Positions 37,703 through 45,995 of a stretch of DNA of 64,000 nucleotides are shown in pieces. The first letter of the stretch is position 1. Each line of letters begins with the position of its first letter. This stretch comes from an uncultured Acidobacteriota bacterium (GTDB taxonomy: Bacteria; Acidobacteriota; Terriglobia; Bryobacterales; Bryobacteraceae), in contig CADEFT010000009.1 in assembly GCA_902826685.1 (NCBI GenBank), positions 1 to 64,000 on the forward strand, given 5' to 3'. The notes under the pieces are model-generated. The model was not told the DNA's origin. It saw only the letters and a program-made list of their open reading frames with translations, and made no database searches. The position numbers and the translations under genes are program-made.

Positions 37703-38538
37703 CGCTTGAGCGAAGCCACGCCCTTCTTCAACCCATAAAGCGCGCGGACCTCCGCCTCATTCAACTCGCGGTTGAATAGCGCCACTTCGTCGAACAGGCC
37801 GACGTAGGCCACGCCGAGCCGGATCGCGGCGCGGTTCATGTCCCAGGTGAACGCTTCCTTAATGCCGGTGGCGGCGCCCACCAACTGCCCATCGAGGTAG
37901 AGCTTGGCGGTACCGTTGCCGCCGCCGAGACCGGAGTGCGTGATGACGATGTGCGTCCACTTGCCGCGCGCAAAGGGAGGCTTCGTGGTCACAACCAGAC
38001 GGCGCTCGAAATTCGGATTCTTATCGGGCGCGATGTCCTGCGGGTTCCAGGCCTTGAGGTCGCCGAAGACGCCCAGGCGGAAGTGGCGGGGCTTGTCGTC
38101 CTTGGTGAAGTCGGTCCAGATGGCGCTGTCGTTGTAGGCGTCGTCGGTCACCTGAATCGGGTCGCAGAATCCGGGCGCCAGGTCCTGGTCGGGATCGAGG
38201 CTGAGCCAGTAAGAGATGGTCCCGGTCCAGCCCTTCGGGTCGAACGCGACGTTCTTGTCGCCGCGATAGAAGACGGCCCGCTCATTCTTCTTTTTAAACA
38301 AAAGCCCGTCGCCGAAGCGGCCTTTGCCGGGCGCCCGCTCAATGTCGGGATGATCGAGTCCTGCCTTGGCCGCCGCCTGCTCCTTGTAGTTTGGGGCGGT
38401 GTAGATCCGCTTGTCGCCGCTGGCAAACGCAGCGTCGTTCGAGCCGTCGAACGAGGCGTGAAAGGCTAAAGATTGCTTGAGAACCTTGGAGGGAGAATCG
38501 GCAGCGAAAGCGGCGGCGGCCAACAGGATAGAAAACAT
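37699..38538 (-). CDS. Exported LamG/concanavalin-like protein
   Basis: Encodes 279 residues from MFSILLAAAAFA, a signal peptide. The beta-sandwich pattern of LamG-like lectins is clear: LAFHASFDGSNDAAFASGDK near the N-terminus, GTISYWLSLDPD, GKWTHIVITHSG, AKLYLDGQLVG and a closing YVGLFDEVALFNRELNEAEVRALYG, which is the typical end of the LamG fold. These domains bind sugars or proteins at the cell surface. It is coupled to the downstream LssY-C gene by a four-base overlap. The longer frame to 38595 would precede the signal. Confidence 0.85.
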   Translation of the reverse strand: MFSILLAAAAFAADSPSKVLKQSLAFHASFDGSNDAAFASGDKRIYTAPNYKEQAAAKAGLDHPDIERAPGKGRFGDGLLFKKKNERAVFYRGDKNVAFDPKGWTGTISYWLSLDPDQDLAPGFCDPIQVTDDAYNDSAIWTDFTKDDKPRHFRLGVFGDLKAWNPQDIAPDKNPNFERRLVVTTKPPFARGKWTHIVITHSGLGGGNGTAKLYLDGQLVGAATGIKEAFTWDMNRAAIRLGVAYVGLFDEVALFNRELNEAEVRALYGLKKGVASLKR

Positions 38539-38600
38539 ACCCGAGATGATACCAGGATGGGCCGCGAACCCGGGCGGCTCGCGGCCCACCGGCAACTTCG

Positions 38601-38972
38601 TTAGCTGATCTTGTCTTTGACGGCACCGGCGGCATCGCCGGCCATGGTTTTGGCTTTGCCGAGCGCGCTGCCCGCCGCGGTGGCGGTTGCCCCGGCGGCG
38701 TGCTTGGCGCCTTCGGCCAAATCGCCTGCCTTATCCGAGACGGCCTCAACGGCATCGCCGGCCATATCCTTCGCCTTCTCGTAGGCGTCGCCAGCGAAGT
38801 TCGCGGTGGCCCCGGCGGCCTTCTTCGCCCCTTCGGCGATATCGCCCGCTACGTCGCCCGCCACGTCCGCCGCCTTCTCGTATACGTCGCCCGCCTTGTC
38901 CGCTACCGCCTCTGCGGCGTTTTCCACGACGTTGGCGGCCTTCTTGGCTACATCCTTCAGTTTGTCAAACAT
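38601..38972 (-). CDS. LEA-like repetitive amphipathic protein
   Basis: A 123-residue Ala/Asp/Lys/Gly-rich protein with no signal peptide and no aromatic core beyond a few Tyr/Phe. It consists of imperfect 11-residue amphipathic units (AGDVYEKAADV, EGAKKAAGATA, GDAYEKAKDMA, KAGDLAEGAKH), with one block of about 45 residues present twice. This is the composition of group 3 LEA proteins, which protect membranes and enzymes during drying or freezing. LEA function is inferred from composition only. It sits between the LamG gene and a di-heme cytochrome on the same strand, 7 bases from the latter. Confidence 0.68.
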   Translation of the reverse strand: MFDKLKDVAKKAANVVENAAEAVADKAGDVYEKAADVAGDVAGDIAEGAKKAAGATANFAGDAYEKAKDMAGDAVEAVSDKAGDLAEGAKHAAGATATAAGSALGKAKTMAGDAAGAVKDKIS

Positions 38973-38979
38973 GTCCTCA

Positions 38980-40395
38980 TTATAGACTCTTCAAGTACTC
39001 GATCAGCTCCGATTTTTGTACCCCCGAAAGGGAGGTTCCGTAGACATGTCCGGACGGGCTATTACCCGGCAGCGCCGTATCGTAGCGGAATCCTTCCCGC
39101 TCGGCCGCCTCTCCAGAGGAAATGAACCCAACATTCTCGAAATCGTAAACGTCGTAGGCGCGCCAGAATACCTTTGGCCGATCCTCGGCCTTGTTCAATA
39201 AATCTCGCAGCGAGGGCACGGAACCATTGTGTAAGTAAGGCGCGCGCAGCCAGACACCGTCGAGGGGCATCGCTCCGTATCCATCGGTATGGCGGAAGCG
39301 CGAGAACTTCCAGGGCTGGCCCGTGCCGAGGGTATTCATCTTCACCGCCAAGGCTTCGGTGAACGATCGCATGCGGCCGGGATCGGTGCCGATCTCGGCG
39401 ATCGGAATGACTTGCCCGGTGCGCTTGCCGCCCACGCCGTGGCACTCGGCACAAAGCTTCTCGTAGTGGAGCTTGCCGGCGGCGGCTTGTCGCGAATCGA
39501 TACGATCGGCGGGAAAGGCGGGCGCCTTCAATTCCCAGATCCAATCCTCGACGCGTTTCATGGCGGGCAGGTCGAGCGAAGCCTCGCTGGCCCCGGCGCC
39601 GATGGCGGCGCTCTTGTTCCGCTCGGATACTTTGTCGTTGTTACCGTCCCAGTGCAGCCACAACCCATCGCGAACTTTTTGATGAAACAGCGGCGGCAGA
39701 TCGGCGGTGCCGATCGACTTATCGGCCGAAAGTTCCATGCCGAACATGACTTTGTAAGGATTGAACGTATCCACGCGGCCCGGCCCTTGGGGCGGGCGGC
39801 CTTCAAACCAGGTAAATTGGCTTGCCAGTTGGGCGGCCTGATCCCGCGTCCGCGAGACGACAAAGAACTTATAGACGAGGGAATTCAGAAATCCGAAGTC
39901 CGGATTGATTCTCTTGATGGCCGGAACGATACGGTCGGCTGTAAATCCCGGATCGGCGAGAGAAGTAAATAGAAACTTCTGGTAACTTTGCAGGTCGAAG
40001 CGGTTGGCGGGCATCCCCGGAATGATCCGGCGCGGCCCGGTGGGCGCATCGCGTACGGTGCCGGTATGGCACACCGCGCAATTGAGCCCCACCAGCGGGA
40101 TCTGCCGCTCGCGGTAGCTGGTACCGATCGGCCGTGGGTTGCCCGGCTCGAAGATCAGGCCAAACCGCTCATATCCTTCGCCCGGCCCTTTGGGCAGATG
40201 TTGGGGAAACAATTCCGGCAGCACGCGCCAGATCCAATAGGGAACGCCGGCCCGTTCTTCGGCGCCGATGGATCCGTACTTGAAATGCTGCAGAATGTCT
40301 GAATGAACTTCCGGTTTGTTGGCGTCCGTGAATTGCGCATCGAGCGGCGAGAGGCACAGAACGCCGAAGGTAAACAGCGTTACCGTTCCGCGCAT
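38980..40395 (-). CDS. Exported di-heme cytochrome c (RoxA-like superfamily)
   Basis: A 471-residue protein starting MRGTVTLFTFGVLCL, an export signal. Two heme c motifs are present, CAVCH (in VGLNCAVCHTGTVR, about residue 124) and CAECH (in KLCAECHGVGGKRTG, about 330), with a C-terminal DGVWLRAPYLHNGSVPSLRDLL and a final Met/His-containing part. The spacing of a first heme in a GLNCAVCHTG context recalls RoxA-like di-heme oxygenases/peroxidases, but substrate is unknown. The start at 40395 places the signal at the N-terminus; a longer frame to 40419 adds residues before it. It lies divergently from the permease gene. Confidence 0.82.
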   Translation of the reverse strand: MRGTVTLFTFGVLCLSPLDAQFTDANKPEVHSDILQHFKYGSIGAEERAGVPYWIWRVLPELFPQHLPKGPGEGYERFGLIFEPGNPRPIGTSYRERQIPLVGLNCAVCHTGTVRDAPTGPRRIIPGMPANRFDLQSYQKFLFTSLADPGFTADRIVPAIKRINPDFGFLNSLVYKFFVVSRTRDQAAQLASQFTWFEGRPPQGPGRVDTFNPYKVMFGMELSADKSIGTADLPPLFHQKVRDGLWLHWDGNNDKVSERNKSAAIGAGASEASLDLPAMKRVEDWIWELKAPAFPADRIDSRQAAAGKLHYEKLCAECHGVGGKRTGQVIPIAEIGTDPGRMRSFTEALAVKMNTLGTGQPWKFSRFRHTDGYGAMPLDGVWLRAPYLHNGSVPSLRDLLNKAEDRPKVFWRAYDVYDFENVGFISSGEAAEREGFRYDTALPGNSPSGHVYGTSLSGVQKSELIEYLKSL

Positions 40396-40442
40396 TGGGC
40401 AACGATACCACGGCCGCATAACGGTTAGTTACAATCCGGGTC

Positions 40443-42800
40443 ATGGCGTTTCGCACGGTTTGGCGTTCCCTGTCCCGTAACCGCGGTTTCGCGGCGGCGG
40501 CGATTCTGACCATCGCCCTCGGCATCGGTCTGAATACCGCCGTGTACGGCCTGGTGCGCGCCGTCCTGCTCGATCCGCTGCCGTTCCGCGATCCGGCGAG
40601 CCTGGTGTACGTCTGGGAATCGAATCCGCAGTTCCGTGTCATGGCGGTGGCGGCGCCGGACTATCGCGACTGGAAGAAGGCGCGATCGTTCGAGAGCCTG
40701 GCCGCCTACACGATTCAAACAATGAACCAGGGCATTCTGTTCACGGGGGAGCGGCCCGTACGCGTGCAGGCGGTGATGGCGTCGCATGAGTTGTTCCCGA
40801 TGCTCGGGGCCAGTCCGGTGATGGGCCGCGCGTTCAGCGAAGAAGAGGAACGGTCGGCCAAGCCCGTCGCGCTGATCGGCGAGCGGTTATGGCGCAATGA
40901 GTTCCAGGCCGACCCGGCGATCCTGGGCCGTGCGGTCCGGCTGGAACAAACGGTATTCACCGTCATTGGCGTCGTCTCCGGACGAGGTGCGTTCCCGGCC
41001 TGGGCCGATTTCTGGATGCCGCTGTCCTTCCTTGAGCGGGAACTCGAAATGTCGCGGAAGTTTCACCCGCTCGAAGTGGTGGGGCGGCTGCGGCCTGGGT
41101 TATCGGAAGAGGTGGCCGGGCAGGAATTGCAGAGCATCATGCGCTCGCTGGCCGAACGCTATCCAGCGACCAACGGCGGCGAAAGCGCCTCGGTGGTGCC
41201 GATGCAGAGTTACCTGGTCGCGCCACTGCGCGGCGCGCTGCTGCTGGCATGGGCGGCGGTGGGCATGGTGCTGCTGATCGTTTGCGTCAACGTGGCGCAC
41301 CTGGTGCTGGCACGGGCGGCGGGCCGGCGGCGGGAATTGGCGATTCGCATGGCGCTCGGCGCCACGAGGCGGCGGATTGCAGGATTGCTGGTGACGGAGA
41401 ACGCCGTCCTCGCTCTATTGGGCGGGGTGCTCGGCATCGGGCTCGCCGCTTCGATCACACCGCTTGCCGCGCGGCATGCTGCGGCGCGCGTGCCGCTGGC
41501 TGGCGACATCGTCTTCGATTCGGGTATCGCTCTGTTCGGGTGCCTGCTCGCCTTCCTGAGCATGATCCTGTTCTGCGTGCCGGTGCTCGGGCAGGCGCTG
41601 CGGCCCGCCATGGAATCGACGGCGCGCAGCCGCATGGGCCGCGTCTTAGTCGCGCTTGAAATCGCCATGGCGTTCGTCGTGCTGACGGGCGCCGCTCTGC
41701 TGGTCCGCAGCTTCGGCCGGCTTGTGGCCGTCGATCCCGGATTCGAGACCGGCGGCGTCGTTGCCATCGACGTAACGCTGCCGCGCCCCGCATACGACTG
41801 GGAGAAATCGCGCCAATGGTTCGACCAGCAGTTGGCTCCGCGTCTGCGGGCGATGCCTGGCGTGGAGGCCGTTGCCACCGGGAATCTCATGCCGCTGACT
41901 CTGCCCGGGACCGATCAGATCCACCGCTTCGCCACTCGATTTGGAGTGCCCGGCGAGATCTACTCCGAGGGCCGCTATCCGATTGCGCAAGTCCGCTGGG
42001 GGACCGAAGACTACTTCCGCACTCTGGGCATTCGACTGGTACGCGGCCGCTTTCTGACGGAGGCGGACCGGGGCCAGCCGCGCAACCTGATCAACGAAAC
42101 ACTGGCCCGCCGCTATTTTCCGGGCCAGGATCCAGTGGGCCGTCAACTGGTCTTTGGCGTCGCCGATCCAAAGCAGAGCCGGGCGGAGATCGTGGGCGTG
42201 GTAGCCGATGTGCGTGACCTGAGCCTGGAGCTCGAACCAGAGCCGTCCATTTACTCGCTGGGCATGTCGATGAATTTTGCGCTACTGGTGCGTGGAACGG
42301 GAGTGCAAGCAGATGCCGCCGCCGCCGCGGTCCGTGCGGCCGAACCCGATGCCGTCACCGGGCGTGCCGGATCTCTGGCGGCGATCGAACGCGCCTCGCT
42401 CGAGCGCCGCCGGCTGGCCTTGCTGCTGATCGGATCGTTCGCCGCCATCGCCGCGCTGCTGGCCGCGATCGGTATTTACGGCGTGGTGAGCTACACCACC
42501 GGCCGCCGGGTCAGAGAGATCGCGGTGCGCATGGCGCTCGGCGCTACGGGCGGCAGGGTGCGGTCGATGATTGTGCGGGAGACGTTCCGGCTCGCCATGG
42601 CCGGCCTTGCGGCGGGCGCCGCCATCGGGCTGCTTCTCGCGCCGCTCGCCGGTCCGCTGCTCTACGAAGTGCCGCCTTACGATCCGGCCGCCTGGGCCGG
42701 CGCCGCGATTCTGTTGCTCGCGATGGCGCTATTGGCCGTGTGGGTACCCGCCAGCGGCGCGGCGCGGCTGGAGCCTTCCACGGCGTTGCGCCGCGAATGA
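40443..42800 (+). CDS. Duplicated orphan ABC permease (ADOP type, MacB/FtsX-like)
   Basis: A 785-residue permease with two copies of the MacB-type unit: membrane helix at 18-40, periplasmic MacB_PCD domain to ~235, three FtsX helices (about 260-390), then a second PCD (about 400-645) and three more helices ending at ~775. Matching sequence includes LGIGLNTAVYGLVRAVLLDPLPF, GRRRELAIRMALGATRRRI and GRRVREIAVRMALGATGGRV, the FtsX motif, once per half. No ATPase gene is next to it, which is the defining feature of the acidobacterial duplicated orphan permeases. Substrate unknown; drug or lipoprotein export is possible. Confidence 0.92.
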   Translation: MAFRTVWRSLSRNRGFAAAAILTIALGIGLNTAVYGLVRAVLLDPLPFRDPASLVYVWESNPQFRVMAVAAPDYRDWKKARSFESLAAYTIQTMNQGILFTGERPVRVQAVMASHELFPMLGASPVMGRAFSEEEERSAKPVALIGERLWRNEFQADPAILGRAVRLEQTVFTVIGVVSGRGAFPAWADFWMPLSFLERELEMSRKFHPLEVVGRLRPGLSEEVAGQELQSIMRSLAERYPATNGGESASVVPMQSYLVAPLRGALLLAWAAVGMVLLIVCVNVAHLVLARAAGRRRELAIRMALGATRRRIAGLLVTENAVLALLGGVLGIGLAASITPLAARHAAARVPLAGDIVFDSGIALFGCLLAFLSMILFCVPVLGQALRPAMESTARSRMGRVLVALEIAMAFVVLTGAALLVRSFGRLVAVDPGFETGGVVAIDVTLPRPAYDWEKSRQWFDQQLAPRLRAMPGVEAVATGNLMPLTLPGTDQIHRFATRFGVPGEIYSEGRYPIAQVRWGTEDYFRTLGIRLVRGRFLTEADRGQPRNLINETLARRYFPGQDPVGRQLVFGVADPKQSRAEIVGVVADVRDLSLELEPEPSIYSLGMSMNFALLVRGTGVQADAAAAAVRAAEPDAVTGRAGSLAAIERASLERRRLALLLIGSFAAIAALLAAIGIYGVVSYTTGRRVREIAVRMALGATGGRVRSMIVRETFRLAMAGLAAGAAIGLLLAPLAGPLLYEVPPYDPAAWAGAAILLLAMALLAVWVPASGAARLEPSTALRRE

Positions 42801-42811
42801 TCTGTGCGACC

Positions 42812-43255
42812 ATGAAGGCTTCCATGCCCGAACAAAGCTACCAGAATCACACGCGGCGCATTCCAGGCCTGATGACCGTGCTGGTCCTTCTCCTGATGAC
42901 GGTCGTGGGCGCATGCGTCAATCTCTATCTCTCCCTGGGAGATCACCAGCGTCTGTACAGCGCTTCTCTGATTCTGGTGTTGAGTTTGTGCGTGGTGCCG
43001 GTGTCCCTTTACGGGCGGACTTCGACCTTGAAGGTGCAGGACCGGGCCATCCGCGCCGAAGAGAACCTGCGGCACTTCGCGATGACGGGTAAGCTGATGG
43101 ACGCGAGGCTCGATCCGGCGCAGATCGCCGCTCTGCGCTTTGCCTCCGACGCCGAGTTCGTTGATCTCGCCAAGCGCGCCGCCGGCGAGAGCATGAAGCC
43201 GGATGAGATCAAGCGCGCTATCCGCGACTGGCGCGCCGATCATCATCGGGCCTGA
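42812..43255 (+). CDS. Small membrane protein, DUF6526-like
   Basis: A 147-residue protein with two membrane helices (about 20-42 and 52-70) and a helical cytosolic C-terminal half. The N-terminus (PEQSYQNHTRRIPGL) resembles the DUF6526 pattern of Q-x-Y/F-x-N-H-T-R followed by a hydrophobic segment. Function of that family is unknown. Two ATG codons, at 42812 and 42824, are both possible; I list the longer. It begins 11 bases after the permease stop, so it is likely co-transcribed and could assist that permease, which is only inferred. Confidence 0.65.
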   Translation: MKASMPEQSYQNHTRRIPGLMTVLVLLLMTVVGACVNLYLSLGDHQRLYSASLILVLSLCVVPVSLYGRTSTLKVQDRAIRAEENLRHFAMTGKLMDARLDPAQIAALRFASDAEFVDLAKRAAGESMKPDEIKRAIRDWRADHHRA

Positions 43256-43444
43256 TTACCAGCCGGTGTCGCGCAGCAGCAGGAACGTCAGATCCTGCGG
43301 CAAAATGACGCTGTGCGTCAGGTCCGCATTGACGGCGGGCTCCATCAGCAAGTTGGGAAACGCGGCGGTGTCGAAGTGGGACACGGAAGAACCCGGCTGT
43401 AGCGGGTTCGGTGCGTACATCCGCACCCGGTTTTCGGGGTCCAT
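43256..43444 (-). pseudogene. Displaced C-terminal part of the PA-domain metalloprotease
   Basis: A 62-codon stretch in a different frame from the protease body, beginning MDPENRVRMYAP and containing PGSSVSHFDTAAFPNLLMEPAVN, which is the conserved end of this protease family: a candidate third zinc ligand His and a Met-turn-like LLMEP. In the main frame these positions read as a nonsense-like TPKTGCGC tail that stops. One added base in the G4 run (reverse strand, opposite 43444-43447) restores a continuous protein. Confidence 0.6.
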
Positions 43445-44676
43445 CCCCTGGCGGGCCCGTTATTCAAACGCAGCGTGGTGAAGATGCCACTGTTGCGGCG
43501 GCTGCGAAACGCCAATTGCGCCTTCAACACGTTACCACTGGCCTGGCTGACGGTAAGGACCGGAATCGTGATGCCGGCGGTGATGCCACCGGCCACGATG
43601 AACGGAAGACCGGCGGCGTTATCTACGATAATCAAGCCCGCCGCGCCCGCCGCCTGGACGTTGGTCGCTTTGGTGATGAAGGTGCAGGTGCCGCGATCGG
43701 CGATGGCCACTTTGCCGGCGATGGCGGCGGCGTTGGCGCCCACGATCGGCTCGCACGCATCCGTGATGCTGACGCCGCTGGAGTCGATGGCGGGCATTAG
43801 CTCCGCGGTCAAACCGGGCGAGGATAGCGCTCCTCCGCCGCCGGACACCGCATTGGCGAGATAGGTGCCCGCGATGTTCGAGGGAGCCGTAACCACCAGT
43901 TCCGGCACTCCTACCGCCAACACGCTCTGCGCGCCCACATTGGTCTGCGCGCCTGTCCAAACCAGGTTGCCGTAGTTGATGGCCGACGCCTGGCGCTGCG
44001 CGTCCGACAGGTTCTGCCAGGTGTTGTTAAAGGTGCGATCGAACAGGAAGAGGTCGTAAATATGCGGCAGTCCGGAGGCGAAAGCGCCAGTGGAGGAATT
44101 GGTGGCCGTCGAAAAGCCCAGGCCGTGAGCCAGCTCGTGCAGCACGACGGCGAACAGGTCGGTCTGAACGCCGTGGTTGTTGTCGAGCCCGAGGTAGAAG
44201 CTGAAGCCGCAGCCGAAGGCCGGCGCGACTACGCCGTTTGAGCCCAGGTTGCTGTTGAAAACGGCGCTGATATCGGCCTGGCCGGCGTTGCCATCGGCGA
44301 GGCGGAGCTTGTCGGCCAGAGGGCGATGAAACCAGACGTTCAGGATGGGAGCGTTCGGAAAGTTGGCCGTCACAGAGACGGGCCCCGCCGAACCAAGCAC
44401 CGCCGACGTCGCGGTGCAGGTCTGCGGATTGAACACGGCCGCAACGAAAATCGTCACGGTGCTGGTGAGCGTGGCGCCCCAGACGTTGGCGGCCGCCTGA
44501 AATACGTTCAGGCGCTGTTGGCCCAAGGTGGTGCCGGGGTTGCCGCCGATGGGAGCGACGGGCGTGGGGTCGTTGAAGCCTTCGCCGGCGCCATCGTTGT
44601 TGACGATGACGATGGTGGCGGCGCCAAAGACGGAAGCGGGAAGCAGAAGACAGGCGGCCAGGGCGAGGCGTTTCAT
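43345..44676 (-). CDS. Exported PA-domain zinc metalloprotease, frameshifted near its end
   Basis: Encodes 443 residues from MKRLALAACLLLPASVFG, a signal peptide. Zinc-site HELAHGLG lies at 180-187 (His180, Glu181, His184), and a PA domain is inserted after it (ANAAAIAGKVAIADRGTCTFITKATNVQAAGAAGLIIVDN). The usual C-terminal part with Ser-Val-Ser-His and LLMEP is found only in another frame downstream, so as sequenced the enzyme would lack its Met-turn region and end in an unrelated tail. Third gene of an operon: its ATG overlaps the stop of the preceding gene by one base. Confidence 0.75.
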   Translation of the reverse strand: MKRLALAACLLLPASVFGAATIVIVNNDGAGEGFNDPTPVAPIGGNPGTTLGQQRLNVFQAAANVWGATLTSTVTIFVAAVFNPQTCTATSAVLGSAGPVSVTANFPNAPILNVWFHRPLADKLRLADGNAGQADISAVFNSNLGSNGVVAPAFGCGFSFYLGLDNNHGVQTDLFAVVLHELAHGLGFSTATNSSTGAFASGLPHIYDLFLFDRTFNNTWQNLSDAQRQASAINYGNLVWTGAQTNVGAQSVLAVGVPELVVTAPSNIAGTYLANAVSGGGGALSSPGLTAELMPAIDSSGVSITDACEPIVGANAAAIAGKVAIADRGTCTFITKATNVQAAGAAGLIIVDNAAGLPFIVAGGITAGITIPVLTVSQASGNVLKAQLAFRSRRNSGIFTTLRLNNGPARGWTPKTGCGCTHRTRYSRVLPCPTSTPPRFPTC

Positions 44677-45122
44677 TATTTGGCCTCCCCGGCGGTCGCT
44701 TTCACGGGCGCGGGATGCTTGTGACCCGCGTGATCGCCACCCTGCTTGCAATCGAACGAGACTGTTCCGTCGGGCGCTTTACTTACGGTCATGGTGGTCA
44801 TCAGTTCCGGCCCCGAATATTCGAGCGATCCGTCGCTGCGGGTGACGGCGGCGTTGGAGATCCGCGCCGCGGCGTTGCCGGCGGGGGCCGTGAGATCGCC
44901 CGCGCGGGCGGCGCGTGTGGCGTTCGGCCCGCTCTCCCAATCCTTGACGATCACGGCACCGGCCGCGGCCGGGGAGGCGGCCTTGACGGGTACCGCCTTT
45001 CCGGCGGCGGCGGGTTTCTTCGCTACGGGCTGCTTCGCTTGCTTGTTCTCGGCCGCAAACAGACAGGGAGCCAACAGCAGGCAGGCTCCGCTCACGGCAA
45101 GCTGCTTCCTGATTCGATTCAT
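44676..45122 (-). CDS. Small exported protein of the post-PEP-CTERM type
   Basis: A 148-residue protein with signal peptide (about 1-23), then a Lys/Pro/Ala-rich linker (residues 24-55) and a short conserved part with VKDWESGP, a DGSLEYSGPELMTTMTV stretch and DGTVSFDCKQGGDHAGHKHP. The pattern of a short exported protein with a DG(S/T)-x-x-C end fits the post-PEP-CTERM-1 group, though identity is low. His/Gly residues near the C-terminus might bind metal. It overlaps the PEP-CTERM gene before it (ATGA) and the metalloprotease after it, so the three form one translation-coupled unit. Confidence 0.6.
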   Translation of the reverse strand: MNRIRKQLAVSGACLLLAPCLFAAENKQAKQPVAKKPAAAGKAVPVKAASPAAAGAVIVKDWESGPNATRAARAGDLTAPAGNAAARISNAAVTRSDGSLEYSGPELMTTMTVSKAPDGTVSFDCKQGGDHAGHKHPAPVKATAGEAK

Positions 45123-45814
45123 ACCTTCCTCCCTTTGCGGACGACCATCAGCGCCACGGCCGCCAGGGCCGTCAGCAGCGTGCCCGGTTCCGGTATATCG
45201 GAGACCGCCAGCGTGTCGATCCCTATGTAGTTGCTGTTATTTCCCAAGGGGCCCGCATCCGTTACGAAGTAGCGGAACGCGAAGCGTCCGTTGGTGACGC
45301 CACCCAGTCCGCTGAGCGTAGCCGTCACCAGCGTCCAGGCGGTGGGATAGCCGGACGGGTCGAGCGCCGGATTCACCGTCGCCAGAAGCGTCGAGAAGTC
45401 GCCCACCGAGTTCTCCGTCGCTCCCACGTTCGTGCTCGCGCCGTTGCTCGAAAAGCGCAGTTCCAGGCGATCGGCGAACAAGGCCGGATCTTCCGTGCGC
45501 GTGTAGAAGGAAATCGTGGTGCCGTTGGTCACGCTCAGCACGGGCGTCAGCATCCACGAACTGATGGTGCCGTTGTTGCTCGTGGCGTTGAGGTTCGCCG
45601 CGGCGTAGGAATCGGCGGCGCCCGAATGCGAGCCAAAAATGCCGCTGTTGCCCTGGAACCAACTTGTGGATCCGGCGGGATTGCTGAGATTCGTAATCAC
45701 CCAGCCCGCCCCGGGCAGCGCCGCTACGTTGTCGAAGTTTTCGGTGAATGTCACGGCGTGGCTGGCCGGGACGCCTAAGGATGAGACCAAGGCCAATATG
45801 GCAAATCTGTTCAC
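45119..45814 (-). CDS. Choice-of-anchor J protein with PEP-CTERM sorting signal
   Basis: A 231-residue exported protein, starting with GTG (VNRFAILALVSSLG) preceded by a strong GGAGG seven bases upstream. The mature part is the beta-sandwich anchor-J type: TENFDNVAALPGAGW, NPAGSTSWFQGN, SSWMLTPVLSVTNGTTISFYTRT and TLSGLGGVTNGRFAFRYFVTDAG. The C-terminus is a PEP-CTERM tail: IPEPGTLLTALAAVALMVVRKGRK, i.e. PEP motif, hydrophobic helix, basic end. Such tails are processed by exosortase (EpsH/XrtA), which is not in this window. A longer frame to 45877 has no ribosome site. Confidence 0.88.
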   Translation of the reverse strand: MNRFAILALVSSLGVPASHAVTFTENFDNVAALPGAGWVITNLSNPAGSTSWFQGNSGIFGSHSGAADSYAAANLNATSNNGTISSWMLTPVLSVTNGTTISFYTRTEDPALFADRLELRFSSNGASTNVGATENSVGDFSTLLATVNPALDPSGYPTAWTLVTATLSGLGGVTNGRFAFRYFVTDAGPLGNNSNYIGIDTLAVSDIPEPGTLLTALAAVALMVVRKGRKV

Positions 45815-45995
45815 GAACTTCCTCCGGAAGATGTTCAGGCTTGAGATCTGGATCTGAACTGACACAAAAGTTAACACAGGTGAGGGCGTTTCTCAATCCA
45901 ATTTGCGGAGTAAGGACGGACTTTTCCTATCAGGCGCGATCTGTGTGCCTTCCCTTACTTTGCGTTGGGAGGGGTTTTGTTATATTGGCGCTGGA

